A stretch of DNA of 64,000 nt from Faecalibacterium duncaniae (lineage in GTDB: Bacteria > Bacillota > Clostridia > Oscillospirales > Ruminococcaceae): the NCBI RefSeq assembly GCF_010509575.1, contig NZ_CP048437.1, forward strand, positions 1,922,001-1,986,000, in the 5' to 3' direction. Position 1 is the first letter of the stretch; each line of letters begins with the position of its first letter. The position numbers and the translations under genes are program-made. This document shows, piece by piece, positions 44,015 to 52,695 of the stretch. A model generated the notes under the pieces. The model was not told the DNA's origin. It worked only from the letters and a program-made list of their open reading frames with translations, and did not search any database.

Positions 44015-44932
44015 TTAGTCGCAGAAATCATCCACGTCGCTGATGGCTTTTGCATAGCGGCGGGTGAGGTACTGGGTGGAGAAGAGGAACCGCTCGTTCT
44101 GATTGTTGGTCAGCTCTTCGATGTCGGCAAACTCCAGCCTGCCCTGCATGGTCTTCCAGGTCTGCTCGATCTCCTCCGGCGCAAGGCCGTAGGGGGAGCG
44201 CTGGAAGTACTTCAGCGGGGTAGCACTGGGGTAGACCCGTGCGTTGAAGCGCACCATCTCAGCAAACATGACACAGAGGTCTTTGTCCTCAATGAGCTGG
44301 GCGATCATGGCGTAGTTGTCGCTCATGTTGGCGTTGGAGTAATAGTAGGAATCCTTTGCGCCTGCACGGACAACGATATCCTCACACTGGGGGTCCTGCG
44401 GCATCTGAGCCAGCAGCTCGTCGGCGTTCTCCACCTCACTGACCAGCAGTGCGTGGGGCGTGATAAGCGCGGCGGCGCTGCGGGAACGGATGTAACCGGC
44501 CAGCTCCTGCGCGGGGGTCAGCTCCGGCAGCTCCGGCGCGGTCTGGGTAGGCTGATCCGCAAAGGGATCGTTTTCAGCCTCCGGCTCACCGGCCAGAAAA
44601 TCCAGCAGCTGAGGCTTTGCGGCCTCGTCCTGCGCAGTTTCGGCGGCTTCGGGTGCGGCCCCGGCAGCCTGCATTGCTGCAAGCTCTGCGGTCTCCCGCT
44701 CCACGGCGGCGATCACGTCCTCGCCGGTCTTGGCGGCGCTGCCGTCAAAGCTGCTGCCCGTTTCCTTCAGGCGGCGGGCCGTCTCGCTGGCGGCATCGAT
44801 GTCGAACACCTCTGCCTTGGGCTTTTTCTTGGCGGCCAGCTCTGCCTTCTGCAGGTCCAGAACGGCCTGCTCCGGGTCCACGCTGCTGTCCACAGTGGTG
44901 GTGTAGCCGGGTTTACGTCTGCCAAACAACAT
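44015..44932 (-). CDS. Unknown protein downstream of the AOR gene (possible YdhW-like)
   Basis: 305 residues, no recognised domain. The N-terminus (MLFGRRKPGYTTTVD) is followed by an Ala/Glu-rich, low-complexity segment (30-145), then a compact region (about 145-305) with conserved-looking aromatic residues (KDSYYYSNANMSDNYAMI, FNARVYPSATPLKYFQRSPYGL). No signal peptide, no cofactor motif. It follows the AOR gene by 26 bases with AGAGGA, giving the order polyferredoxin-AOR-unknown, which recalls E. coli ydhY-ydhV-ydhW. The YdhW link is based on gene order only. Confidence 0.6.
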   Translation of the reverse strand: MLFGRRKPGYTTTVDSSVDPEQAVLDLQKAELAAKKKPKAEVFDIDAASETARRLKETGSSFDGSAAKTGEDVIAAVERETAELAAMQAAGAAPEAAETAQDEAAKPQLLDFLAGEPEAENDPFADQPTQTAPELPELTPAQELAGYIRSRSAAALITPHALLVSEVENADELLAQMPQDPQCEDIVVRAGAKDSYYYSNANMSDNYAMIAQLIEDKDLCVMFAEMVRFNARVYPSATPLKYFQRSPYGLAPEEIEQTWKTMQGRLEFADIEELTNNQNERFLFSTQYLTRRYAKAISDVDDFCD

Positions 44933-44958
44933 GACGATCGTTCCTCTTTCTATGGGAT

Positions 44959-47115
44959 TTATTCAGCTGCTGCGGTGTTCTGGGCGTAGATGCCGCGCTT
45001 TTCCAGATCATCGGCCATGTCAGCCAGATCATACTTCTCCAGCGTCTCGCGGGTGGGCACACCGGTGGTGCGGTCCCAGCCGAAGATGTCGTAGAACAGA
45101 TCCTTTGCCTTCTCCATGTCGGCGCGGTCCAGCTTGGTGGTGCCTTCCTCGAATGCCTTGAAGTCGGGGTCCTTATCGAACACCCAATCACAGATGGCAT
45201 CGTGCTCCTGACGCAGGTTTGCGCTGCCGCAGTTCTGCTGGAAGCTGATGGCGGTCATCGCGCGCAGCATCTGGGTGATGCGGGCACCATCCTCCTGCAG
45301 ATCGGCCTGGGTATAGGTCTCGCCGGTAACAGCAGTCATAAAGTCTGCCTGCAGATCCAGGTCGCCGTGGTACTCGCGCTCCTTGGAGGGAGACTGGGTC
45401 ATGGGCCACATCCAGTTGCACAGGGTGGCAGAGTCGTGGAAGTTCTTGTCGTTGACGCAGTATGCAGCCAGCTTTGCCTTGTTCTCGTTGATGGGAGTGT
45501 AGGCCTTGGCCTTATCGTAGCAGCCCTCGCCGAAGAAGTCTTCCATGACCTTCTTGGTCACATCATAGGGAGCACCGGAGCCGGTCTCGCAGACGATCTC
45601 GTGGATCATGCAGTCGCGGTTGTAGACGAGGTTGTACAGCATACCCACCTGCCATGCCTCAGCAGGGCCGTGGTGGTTGGGGAAGCCGTTGTAGATCAGG
45701 TTGGAGTTGGTGGCACCATCGTCGCGGTCCAGCCAGCTCTTGGGCAGGCCGAACTTCTCCATCATGGCCAGGGTGCCCTTGGCGATCACGGACAGGTCGC
45801 CCTCACCGTAAGCCATGCGGCGGATCAGCTCCACCTCCCAGCGGGGATCGCCGGCCTTCTCCCACTCCCAGGGCAGGGAGTCGTACTCAGCCTCGCTGAT
45901 GTACTTGGTGGCCTCTTCGCGGGGCATCCGCAGGATCCACAGCAGGTCGCGGTTCAGGTTGCCGTAGTTGTCCCACAGGCCCATATCGTCCACAGCATGA
46001 GACCATGCCAGGTTGATGACCATGGTGCCGTCGCCCTCGTACTTGAAATCGTGCACGCCGTCCGGATAGACGCGGGTGCCGTACAGCACGGGCATACAGG
46101 TGTTGGAGTTGTGGGTGGGCAGGTCGTAATCGGCCAGCGGATCCACATCGTACTCAGTGTAGCAGCGGATGGGGCAGGAGGAGCAGCCGCCGTTCTTCAC
46201 GGTGTACTCCGCAGCCGGAGCGCCGAAGTCGAAGTAGCCCTTGAAGCAGCGCAGAGCCACCTTGTTGATATCGTTGTAGGGCTGCTCGCCGGTATCCACG
46301 GGGCCGCCGGGAGCCTTCTTCCACATACGGCCGGGAGCGCCGGACCAGCGGTTCTTGCCGGAGGTGGCGCTGTACTCTGCCCAGCTCTGGGGCTGTGCGG
46401 GCACGTTGTGGTTGTTGTTGCCGCCGATCAGGTTGCCCATCATGTAGTTGGACAGCTCCAGCACCTTCTTGGGGTCAGCCACCTTGACGCTGCCGGTGCC
46501 GCGGATGGCCAGGCCCTTCAGCTTCTTGTTGCCCATGGCAGCGCCCAGACCGGCACCGCCGGAGTTGCCGAAGCTGGTGTTCAGAGTGGAGTAATCCACC
46601 AGATTCTCACCGGCGGGGCCGATGGAAGCAGTCTCGAACTCACGGCCGTTCTGCTCCACCATCCACTTGTTGGCAGCAAAGGTACCCTTGCCCCAGATCT
46701 CGCTTGCGTCCTCCAGAGAGACTTCGCCGTCCTCGATGCGCAGGTAGACGGGCTTTTCGGAGATGCCGCTGACAACGATGCCGTCGTAACCGGCATACTT
46801 CAGCATGGAGCCGATGTGGCCGCCCATGTGTGCATCGATGATGGAGTGGCCCTTGGACCAGGTAGAACGGAAGGTCACGTTCATACGGCCGGAGCAGGGC
46901 ACGCCGGCACCGGTCAGGGGGCCGACACCAAAGATGACCAGAGCCTTCTCGTCATAGGGGTCCAGCTCCATGGGAGCTTCCTCGTACATAATGCGGTAGG
47001 CCATGCCCATACCGCCGATATATTTATGGTATTTTGCGTCGTCCTGGGTGGTGATCTCACCGGTGGTCAGGTTGACGCGCAGGATCTTGCCTGCCCAGCC
47101 ATAGGTTTCAGCCAT
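44959..47115 (-). CDS. Aldehyde:ferredoxin oxidoreductase family enzyme (YdhV-like)
   Basis: 718-residue molybdo- or tungstopterin enzyme. N-terminal AOR domain starts GWAGKILRVNLTTGEI and contains GPLTGAGVPCSGRMNVTF and HMGGHIGSMLKYAGYDGIVVSG; the 4Fe-4S ligands CSSCPIRC (C311, C314, C318) and a distal cysteine in the C-terminal half are in place; SFGNSGGAGLGAAMG is the pterin-binding region. It oxidises an aldehyde or reduces an acid; substrate unknown. The polyferredoxin and FMN protein upstream suggest electron exchange with a membrane partner. It resembles the YdhV branch rather than archaeal AOR. Strong AAGGAGG start; no signal peptide. Confidence 0.93.
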   Translation of the reverse strand: MAETYGWAGKILRVNLTTGEITTQDDAKYHKYIGGMGMAYRIMYEEAPMELDPYDEKALVIFGVGPLTGAGVPCSGRMNVTFRSTWSKGHSIIDAHMGGHIGSMLKYAGYDGIVVSGISEKPVYLRIEDGEVSLEDASEIWGKGTFAANKWMVEQNGREFETASIGPAGENLVDYSTLNTSFGNSGGAGLGAAMGNKKLKGLAIRGTGSVKVADPKKVLELSNYMMGNLIGGNNNHNVPAQPQSWAEYSATSGKNRWSGAPGRMWKKAPGGPVDTGEQPYNDINKVALRCFKGYFDFGAPAAEYTVKNGGCSSCPIRCYTEYDVDPLADYDLPTHNSNTCMPVLYGTRVYPDGVHDFKYEGDGTMVINLAWSHAVDDMGLWDNYGNLNRDLLWILRMPREEATKYISEAEYDSLPWEWEKAGDPRWEVELIRRMAYGEGDLSVIAKGTLAMMEKFGLPKSWLDRDDGATNSNLIYNGFPNHHGPAEAWQVGMLYNLVYNRDCMIHEIVCETGSGAPYDVTKKVMEDFFGEGCYDKAKAYTPINENKAKLAAYCVNDKNFHDSATLCNWMWPMTQSPSKEREYHGDLDLQADFMTAVTGETYTQADLQEDGARITQMLRAMTAISFQQNCGSANLRQEHDAICDWVFDKDPDFKAFEEGTTKLDRADMEKAKDLFYDIFGWDRTTGVPTRETLEKYDLADMADDLEKRGIYAQNTAAAE

Positions 47116-47127
47116 TGTTGTTCCTCC

Positions 47128-47772
47128 TTACAGGTCCTTGTAAGCAGCCTGTGCTGCGCTGGTAACGGCATCCCAGTCCACGATGGACAGAGCGCCGGAC
47201 GGGCAGCCCGCCACGCAGGCACCGCAGGCGATGCACTTGGAGGACTTGCCGGTCTCGGGGTTGACGGTGGGCATGTGCCAGGGGCAGGCCTCCACGCAGG
47301 CACCGCAGCCGATGCACTTGTCGGTATCGACCACGCGGATGCCCTGCTCATTGGTGACAATGGCCTTCTGGGGGCATGCATTGCCGCAGGCGGGATCCTC
47401 ACACTGGCGGCAGGTATCCGGGAAGTAGACAAAGCAGTTGTCGGTGCCGGACAGCAGACCGTTGCCGTCGCCGTCCAGATTCAGGCGGCGCTGGATCTTG
47501 ACACGGCTGATGTAGGAAGAGCACACGCCGTCGTTGGTCAGGGTGCAGTTGATCTCGCACCGCTGGCAGCCGGTGCACAGGTCAGCATTGACCACCAGCA
47601 GACCCTGGGGCAGTGCCCAGGTCGCCACAGCACCGGCGTCCACCTGCTTCTGAGAGCAGCCAAAGAGGGACAGCATAGATGCGGAAAGGGTGAGTCCTGC
47701 AAGGCTCTTGCCCGAGATCTTCATAAATTGACGGCGGGTCATGTCAGCCGTCAGAAAATCAGTTTTTGCCAT
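47128..47772 (-). CDS. Polyferredoxin with twin-arginine-like, lipobox-containing leader
   Basis: 214 residues. The leader has TRRQFMKISGKSLAGL (RR at 13-14) and a hydrophobic stretch ending LFGC (C39), like a Tat lipoprotein signal; a similar but RR-less segment is known from E. coli YdhY. The rest holds four 4Fe-4S cysteine groups (CTGCQRCEINC, CRQCEDPACGNACP, CIGCGACVEACP, CIACGACVAGCP). It is the electron carrier for the AOR enzyme encoded 12 bases downstream. Whether it is really exported is unclear, since the AOR has no signal. Start has GGAGG. Confidence 0.88.
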   Translation of the reverse strand: MAKTDFLTADMTRRQFMKISGKSLAGLTLSASMLSLFGCSQKQVDAGAVATWALPQGLLVVNADLCTGCQRCEINCTLTNDGVCSSYISRVKIQRRLNLDGDGNGLLSGTDNCFVYFPDTCRQCEDPACGNACPQKAIVTNEQGIRVVDTDKCIGCGACVEACPWHMPTVNPETGKSSKCIACGACVAGCPSGALSIVDWDAVTSAAQAAYKDL

Positions 47773-47794
47773 AGGTTTCCATTCCTCCGTGAGG

Positions 47795-48706
47795 TCACTC
47801 TGCGCAGAGCACCTCGGTTACATAGAAATAAGAATTGTTGACGATGTCCGTGACCGCCGTGGACGTAATGGTTGCACCGGAAAGCGCATCCACCTGGGTC
47901 ATGTCAGCGCTGACCGTGTCGGCCGCACTGCCCTGGGTGGTCAGATCAGCGGCCTGCAGCTTGTACTCGGCCTGCTTTTCAGCGGACCAGTCTGCATAAG
48001 GCACTGCCTGTTCCTCGCCGTCCTGCGCGCTCTTGCTCAGACACGCCGCGTACAGCTTGCGCCGTGCCACAGCCTCAGCACTGTTGTCCATCGGGGGGAT
48101 GAGCGCATCGTCCATCGGCTGGCCGTTCAGGGCCGAGAGGGTCAGCCCGGCTTCATACATCTTCCGGGTAGCCTCGGCCTCCGGGGAGGTATCGCCCGCA
48201 CGCCATGCGGCGGGGTCAAAGGCCTCAGCGGGGGCAGCGTCGGTCCCGGCGCTGCCTGCGGCAGCAAAAGCCGTGCCGGTGGCCGGGTCGGTCACAGTGT
48301 AGCGCTTGCCTGCCAGCGTGAAGGGAGCTGCGCCCTGGTACTGGGCCGTGAACTCCGGGTTCTCACACTGGGCACCCAGGCTGTCGGTCTCGGCCTGTGC
48401 CAGGATCTTCACATCCAGCACATTGCCGTCGCGGTCCAGCGTCACACCGGCCTGCACCTCGCTCTGGAAGCCCTGCTTGCTGCCCACCACATAATACGTG
48501 GTGTCATCCAGCTGGTACACCGCGCTCACACCATAGGTGGCAGCGTCGGCATCTGCCAGCGGCAGAGCCGTTCCGGCCACCGTGGTGCGGCTGTGCATCA
48601 GCCCGCCAAGGCCAAGCGCCATGGCAAGCGTTGCCGCACCCATGGCCGCATAGCCGGGCAGCCGCCTGCGCCACAAGGACTGCGGCGCATGATTTGCCTG
48701 CTTCAA
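47795..48706 (-). CDS. Membrane-anchored FMN-binding protein
   Basis: 303 residues, TTG start with AGGTG at 6 bases (a start 25 codons upstream lacks a site). One N-terminal transmembrane helix (about 19-37) leads into an extracytoplasmic part. The FMN-binding domain is recognisable by DVKILAQAETDSLGAQCENPEF and, near the C-terminus, DALSGATITSTAV, the SGATxT flavinylation motif recognised by ApbE. An insertion of about 110 residues, rich in Ala, separates these. First gene of the FMN-polyferredoxin-AOR-unknown operon. Covalent flavin is inferred from the motif; apbE is not in the window. Confidence 0.85.
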   Translation of the reverse strand: MKQANHAPQSLWRRRLPGYAAMGAATLAMALGLGGLMHSRTTVAGTALPLADADAATYGVSAVYQLDDTTYYVVGSKQGFQSEVQAGVTLDRDGNVLDVKILAQAETDSLGAQCENPEFTAQYQGAAPFTLAGKRYTVTDPATGTAFAAAGSAGTDAAPAEAFDPAAWRAGDTSPEAEATRKMYEAGLTLSALNGQPMDDALIPPMDNSAEAVARRKLYAACLSKSAQDGEEQAVPYADWSAEKQAEYKLQAADLTTQGSAADTVSADMTQVDALSGATITSTAVTDIVNNSYFYVTEVLCAE

Positions 48707-48807
48707 TTGTATCACCTGCCTGTTTGATTCAGCTGTGCCCGGAACTCCCGGGCACGAAAACAGCCGTTCCACCTGCTGCAACAGTGCGGAACGGTTTCTT
48801 CGTTATA

Positions 48808-48837
48808 AGAATAACATCTTTTCCACCGGTTAGTCAA
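48808..48837 (-). promoter_or_regulatory. Promoter of the FMN-protein/AOR operon
   Basis: Reading the minus strand: -35 TTGACT (complement 48832-48837), 18-base spacer, -10 TATTCT (complement 48808-48813). The leader of about 95 bases contains CCGTTCC...GGAACGG and GTGCCCGG...CCGGGCAC hairpins without T-run. Confidence 0.5.
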
Positions 48838-48889
48838 CGTATACGCACAAACAAAGCCCTACAATTTCTCTCAAAAGCTCTTGGTGAAA

Positions 48890-49627
48890 TCATTTCTTTT
48901 GCCGGATGAACAGTTTCAATCCATATTCCTCTGCCAGCTCAAGCGACTGTACCGTGGGCATACTCTTGCTCACCAGCGCGGGCACACCGGCCCGGATGGC
49001 CTTGCGCACCATATCCACCGGCACCCGGCCGCTGGTAAAGAGCACACACTCCGCCAGCGGCACACCCTCTGTCAGGGCGCAGCCCACGGCCTTGTCCAGC
49101 GCGTTGTGGCGGCCCAGATCCTCGCACCGGTACAAGATCCTGCCCGCACGCAGCAGCAGGCAGCTGTGCACGGCATGGGTGGCACGGTAGAGCGGCAGGC
49201 CCTGCCCCATGGCATCGGCCAGCGCATCCACCCATGCGGCGGGGATCTCCCGCTGGGGCACCGGAGCCAGCGGCGGCAGCCGCACCGGGCTGGCCAGCGT
49301 CAGATTATCGGTGCAGCAGCTGGGCACCTCCTGCCCGGCCTGTTCCGCTGCCGCCAGCGGGTGGCGCAGCTGAACGCTTATTTTGAGGCCCTGCGCGCAG
49401 ACGGCCACCCGCTCCACCTCGTCAGCAGAAGTGATCCAGCCCTCGGTCAGCAGGCGGCCCAGCGCCAGCTGCGGCAGCAGCTCCGGCGTGCAGACCACCC
49501 GGAAGGCTGGCTGTTCGTTGACCAGAATGGCCGCGGCGTGCTCTGCCGCCAGTGTCCGCTCGGTGCCATCTGGCATCCGGACGCTCTCTGCCCCCGGTGC
49601 TGCACCGAATTGATCCATGATCTGCAT
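48890..49627 (-). CDS. fdhD: Formate dehydrogenase accessory sulfurtransferase FdhD
   Basis: Transfers sulfur from IscS-type desulfurase to the molybdenum cofactor of formate dehydrogenase. The 245-residue protein has the family core RYRCEDLGRHNALDKAVG (written here as CEDLGRHNALDKA), FTSGRVPVDMVRKAIRAGVPALVSKS, and an SCCTDN loop where FdhD usually has C-x2-C, here adjacent cysteines. GGAGGA precedes the ATG. No formate dehydrogenase gene lies in the window; the client may be elsewhere or the AOR enzyme. Confidence 0.9.
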   Translation of the reverse strand: MQIMDQFGAAPGAESVRMPDGTERTLAAEHAAAILVNEQPAFRVVCTPELLPQLALGRLLTEGWITSADEVERVAVCAQGLKISVQLRHPLAAAEQAGQEVPSCCTDNLTLASPVRLPPLAPVPQREIPAAWVDALADAMGQGLPLYRATHAVHSCLLLRAGRILYRCEDLGRHNALDKAVGCALTEGVPLAECVLFTSGRVPVDMVRKAIRAGVPALVSKSMPTVQSLELAEEYGLKLFIRQKK

Positions 49628-49731
49628 TGGGTGTTCCTCCCCTGTCTGTTTTACTCTGCCCCTATTGTAACACGCTTTTGCTCCGCTGAAAAGCGCCTGT
49701 GCCCTCTGGAACAAACTGTCGATCCGTGTCG

Positions 49732-49761
49732 TTTCCATTTTTCCCGGCTTTGTGATATACT
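49732..49761 (+). promoter_or_regulatory. Promoter of the glycerophosphodiesterase gene
   Basis: -10 TATACT (49756-49761) with -35 TTTCCA (49732-49737) at 18 bases. The predicted start around 49768 supports translation from the TTG at 49809. Confidence 0.5.
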
Positions 49762-49808
49762 ACTGTAAAATGACAGAACCATATCCCAGTACCGAGGTGG
49801 AATCCAAA

Positions 49809-51761
49809 TTGAAGCATCTCTTCCGCTCCCTCACGCGGGCACACCGGGCCTACAAGGACACCCGGAACCATGCCCTGACCCTGCTGCACCGGGCCTCCGC
49901 TGCCGTTCTGACAGCCGTGCTGGTGTACAAAGCCCTGACCTATCTTTTGTTTCTGCCCGCCATGAATGGCATCTGGTCGCTGACACTGCGCTGTTCGCCG
50001 GTAAACTACCTGACCAACAACAATGCGCATCAGATCTTTACTTCACCGACCATTTTAGGCGGGATCGTGCTCATCGTCCTTCTGGCGGCGTGCTGGAACC
50101 TTTACGGCTTTTCCATCCTCCTGCACGGGTTTGCGCTGGCCCGCCGGGGTGAACCACTGCGTCCTGTTTCCCTGTTCGTCCGGTCACTGGGGGATATCCG
50201 CCATGTCCTGCTCCCCAAGAACTGGCTCATCCTGCTTTACTGCGCCCTGCTCATCCCCTTTACAGATGTATTCGTGACTTACAACTATATCTCTCAGCTG
50301 GCTGTGCCGGAGTACATCCTTGGGCTTGTCCGGGCAAAGCCGCTCTATCTGGTGCTTTTTCTTCTCATTCTGGGTGCGGCGTTCCTGTTTACCCTGCTCT
50401 GGGTCCTGGTGCTCCCCCTCTTTACGCTGGAACGCAAAAACCTGTGGGATGCCGTTCAGGAGAGCGCTGCCCATGTCAAAACACAGCTTCCCCGGCTGGC
50501 CGGTGTGCTGCTGCGGTGGAACCTCAGTGCGCTGATCCGGTCTGTTCTGGTCTTTTTCGGAGCTTCCCTGCTGGTTTACAGCGTGGCAGCGCTGATCGGC
50601 CTGCGGAGCACCCGCGCCATGCTGCTGCTCGCCCGTGCGCTGTATCTGTTGGAGATCCCCTTCTTCGGCTTTTTGCTGGATTGCAAGGTCACCACGGCCC
50701 AGTGCACCATCATCGCATTCCTCTACGATTGCTGCCGTGACTGCCCGCCGGAAGCGCTGCCGGAAGGCAAGCCGCACCGCTTTGGCGGCTGGCCCCTGCT
50801 CACCGCTGCGGTGGCCGGGGTCACGCTGGTCACCGGGCTGATGGCCGTCTACCTCTATGCCCTGCCCCAGGACGATGCCCTGCTCACCGCCGTAGGCGGC
50901 GTGACCCCGCTGGTCACCTTCCACCGGGGCGACTGCACCGTAGCCCCGGAAAACACCCTTCCCGCCTTCCGGTCGGCCATCCTCAAGGGCGGCGACCGCA
51001 TCGAGCTGGATGTGCAGATGACCAGTGACGGCGTGGTCGTGGTGACCCACGATTCAAACCTGAAACGCTGCACCGGCAAAAACGCAAAAGTCTATGATCT
51101 GACCTATGCCGAGGTGGCACAGCTGGACGCAGGACGCTGGTTCAGCAGCCGCTTTGCCGACACCCGGATCCCCACCCTGGAACAGGTGCTGCAGCTCTGC
51201 CGGGGCCGCATCGGCCTGAACGTGGAGATCAAGCCCAGCGCCGCCACCCCTGCTCTGGAGGCTGAGACCGTACGCCTGCTGCGGGAATACGGCTTCGACA
51301 GCTCCAACTGCGTCATCACCTCCCAGAGCTACGAGACCCTGCACAAGGTCAAGACGCTGGCCCCTGAGTACCCCACCGGCTACATTCTGGCTCTGGGCGT
51401 AGGCAACTACTACGACCTGCCCGATGCCGACTTTTTCAGCGTGGAGACCACCTTTATCACCTCCGGCATGGTCAACGCCGTCCATCTGCGGGGCAAGACT
51501 GTGTCTGCCTGGACCATCGACCGCGAAAAGGTCGCCACCCACATGCTGGAGCTGGGCGTGGACGACCTCATCACCGACAAGCCCGACATGGTGCAGGATC
51601 TGCTGGCCCGGAACCAGCAGGTGGATGACAGCCTGATCGACTTCCGTGACCTGCTCAACGCCCTGCTCCACCCGGAGCAGCCTGCCGACTCCTCCGATGA
51701 CGCGGAGGAGACCATCACCGATGCCGTGGAAGACCCGGAGGAGTTCGTGGACGCGGCGTAA
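49809..51761 (+). CDS. Membrane glycerophosphodiester phosphodiesterase
   Basis: 650 residues. The N-terminal half has about six to eight transmembrane helices (GPDPase_memb type), the C-terminal half a GDPD domain with FHRGDCTVAPENTLPAF (catalytic His and Glu), ELDVQMTSDGVVVVTHDSNL and NVEIKPSA. It hydrolyses glycerophosphodiesters or lipoteichoic-acid-like polymers outside the membrane. The TTG at 49809 with GAGGTGG at 8 bases is preferred over ATGs at 49752 and 49770, which have no ribosome site. An acidic tail (DSSDDAEETITDAVEDPEEF) ends the protein. A terminator follows. Confidence 0.88.
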   Translation: MKHLFRSLTRAHRAYKDTRNHALTLLHRASAAVLTAVLVYKALTYLLFLPAMNGIWSLTLRCSPVNYLTNNNAHQIFTSPTILGGIVLIVLLAACWNLYGFSILLHGFALARRGEPLRPVSLFVRSLGDIRHVLLPKNWLILLYCALLIPFTDVFVTYNYISQLAVPEYILGLVRAKPLYLVLFLLILGAAFLFTLLWVLVLPLFTLERKNLWDAVQESAAHVKTQLPRLAGVLLRWNLSALIRSVLVFFGASLLVYSVAALIGLRSTRAMLLLARALYLLEIPFFGFLLDCKVTTAQCTIIAFLYDCCRDCPPEALPEGKPHRFGGWPLLTAAVAGVTLVTGLMAVYLYALPQDDALLTAVGGVTPLVTFHRGDCTVAPENTLPAFRSAILKGGDRIELDVQMTSDGVVVVTHDSNLKRCTGKNAKVYDLTYAEVAQLDAGRWFSSRFADTRIPTLEQVLQLCRGRIGLNVEIKPSAATPALEAETVRLLREYGFDSSNCVITSQSYETLHKVKTLAPEYPTGYILALGVGNYYDLPDADFFSVETTFITSGMVNAVHLRGKTVSAWTIDREKVATHMLELGVDDLITDKPDMVQDLLARNQQVDDSLIDFRDLLNALLHPEQPADSSDDAEETITDAVEDPEEFVDAA

Positions 51762-51813
51762 CACGGCCCCCTCTTTCTTGCGGCATCATTGAACCAACGG
51801 TCTGTAAAAGCAA

Positions 51814-51866
51814 AACATCCCCGCACGGCCTGCCGAAACAGGAAGTGCTGGGATGTCTTTTTGTTC
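51814..51866. terminator. Bidirectional terminator between GDPD and ecfT
   Basis: ACATCCC...GCAC and GTGC...GGGATGT pair with an inner CCTG/CAGG stem, followed by CTTTTTG on the plus strand and preceded by an A-rich run. It overlaps the ecfT stop. Confidence 0.8.
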
Positions 51867-52695
51867 AGAGGAATGGGTTATAGAACCTTCCAAAGCGGAT
51901 GGTCACGGTCAGGCTGATGAGCAGCAGGGCCGCGCCCACGCCCAGGGCAATGAAGTCCCGCCGGGCAAAGGGGCGCTGGGTATACCAGGTGCGCTTGCTG
52001 TTCTTGCCGAAGCCGCGCAGCTCCATCGCATTGGAAATGGTGTCGATGCGGTTCAGGCTGGTCAGGATGAGCGGCAGCAGGATGTTGACAGAGTTCTTCA
52101 TCCGCTTGAAGAAAGGCTCCTTTTTGCCCAGCTCCACGCCGCGGGCCTGCTGGGCCTGGCTGATGCTGTGGTAGTCGCGCTGGATATCGGGGATGTAGCG
52201 TAGGGCAATGGCCACTGAATATCCGACTTTATACGAGATGCCGATGCTGTTCAGGCTGGCAGCAAACTCGCTGGGGTCGGTGGCAGAGATGAAGAGGATG
52301 GCCACCGGCAGGGCCACAAAATATTTCAGGCTGATGTTGACCATGTAGAACAGCTGTTCCGCTGTCAGGTCATACCGCCAGAACAGGTGGCAGAGCACCG
52401 TGCGGGTGCCGTACAGGGTGGTACCCTGATTGGGATCGAACAGGAAGATGAACAGGTTGTTCAGCAGCAGGAACACCAGCATGAAGGTCATCATAAACCG
52501 GACTTCCCGGAATTTGATCCGGCTCAGCCTGAAGGCCAGCAGGCTGACCACCAACAGGCCCAGCAGCACCCAGGTGTTGTAGGTGATCATGCTGGCAAAG
52601 GTAAACAGCAGGAAGAACGCCAGCTTGGTGGTTCCGGTCATCTTATGGATGACACTCTCCCGGGGGAGATAATTCAAAACAGTCTTAGCGGCCAC
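51865..52695 (-). CDS. ecfT: ECF transporter transmembrane subunit EcfT
   Basis: 276-residue membrane protein with about six hydrophobic helices and the two EcfT coupling motifs AQQARGVE and NAMELRGFG near residues 180-230. It transmits ATP hydrolysis from the fused EcfA to the substrate-binding S protein. GTG start with GGAGGT at 7 bases, overlapping ecfA by 11 bases. Last gene of the ECF operon. Confidence 0.93.
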   Translation of the reverse strand: MAAKTVLNYLPRESVIHKMTGTTKLAFFLLFTFASMITYNTWVLLGLLVVSLLAFRLSRIKFREVRFMMTFMLVFLLLNNLFIFLFDPNQGTTLYGTRTVLCHLFWRYDLTAEQLFYMVNISLKYFVALPVAILFISATDPSEFAASLNSIGISYKVGYSVAIALRYIPDIQRDYHSISQAQQARGVELGKKEPFFKRMKNSVNILLPLILTSLNRIDTISNAMELRGFGKNSKRTWYTQRPFARRDFIALGVGAALLLISLTVTIRFGRFYNPFL

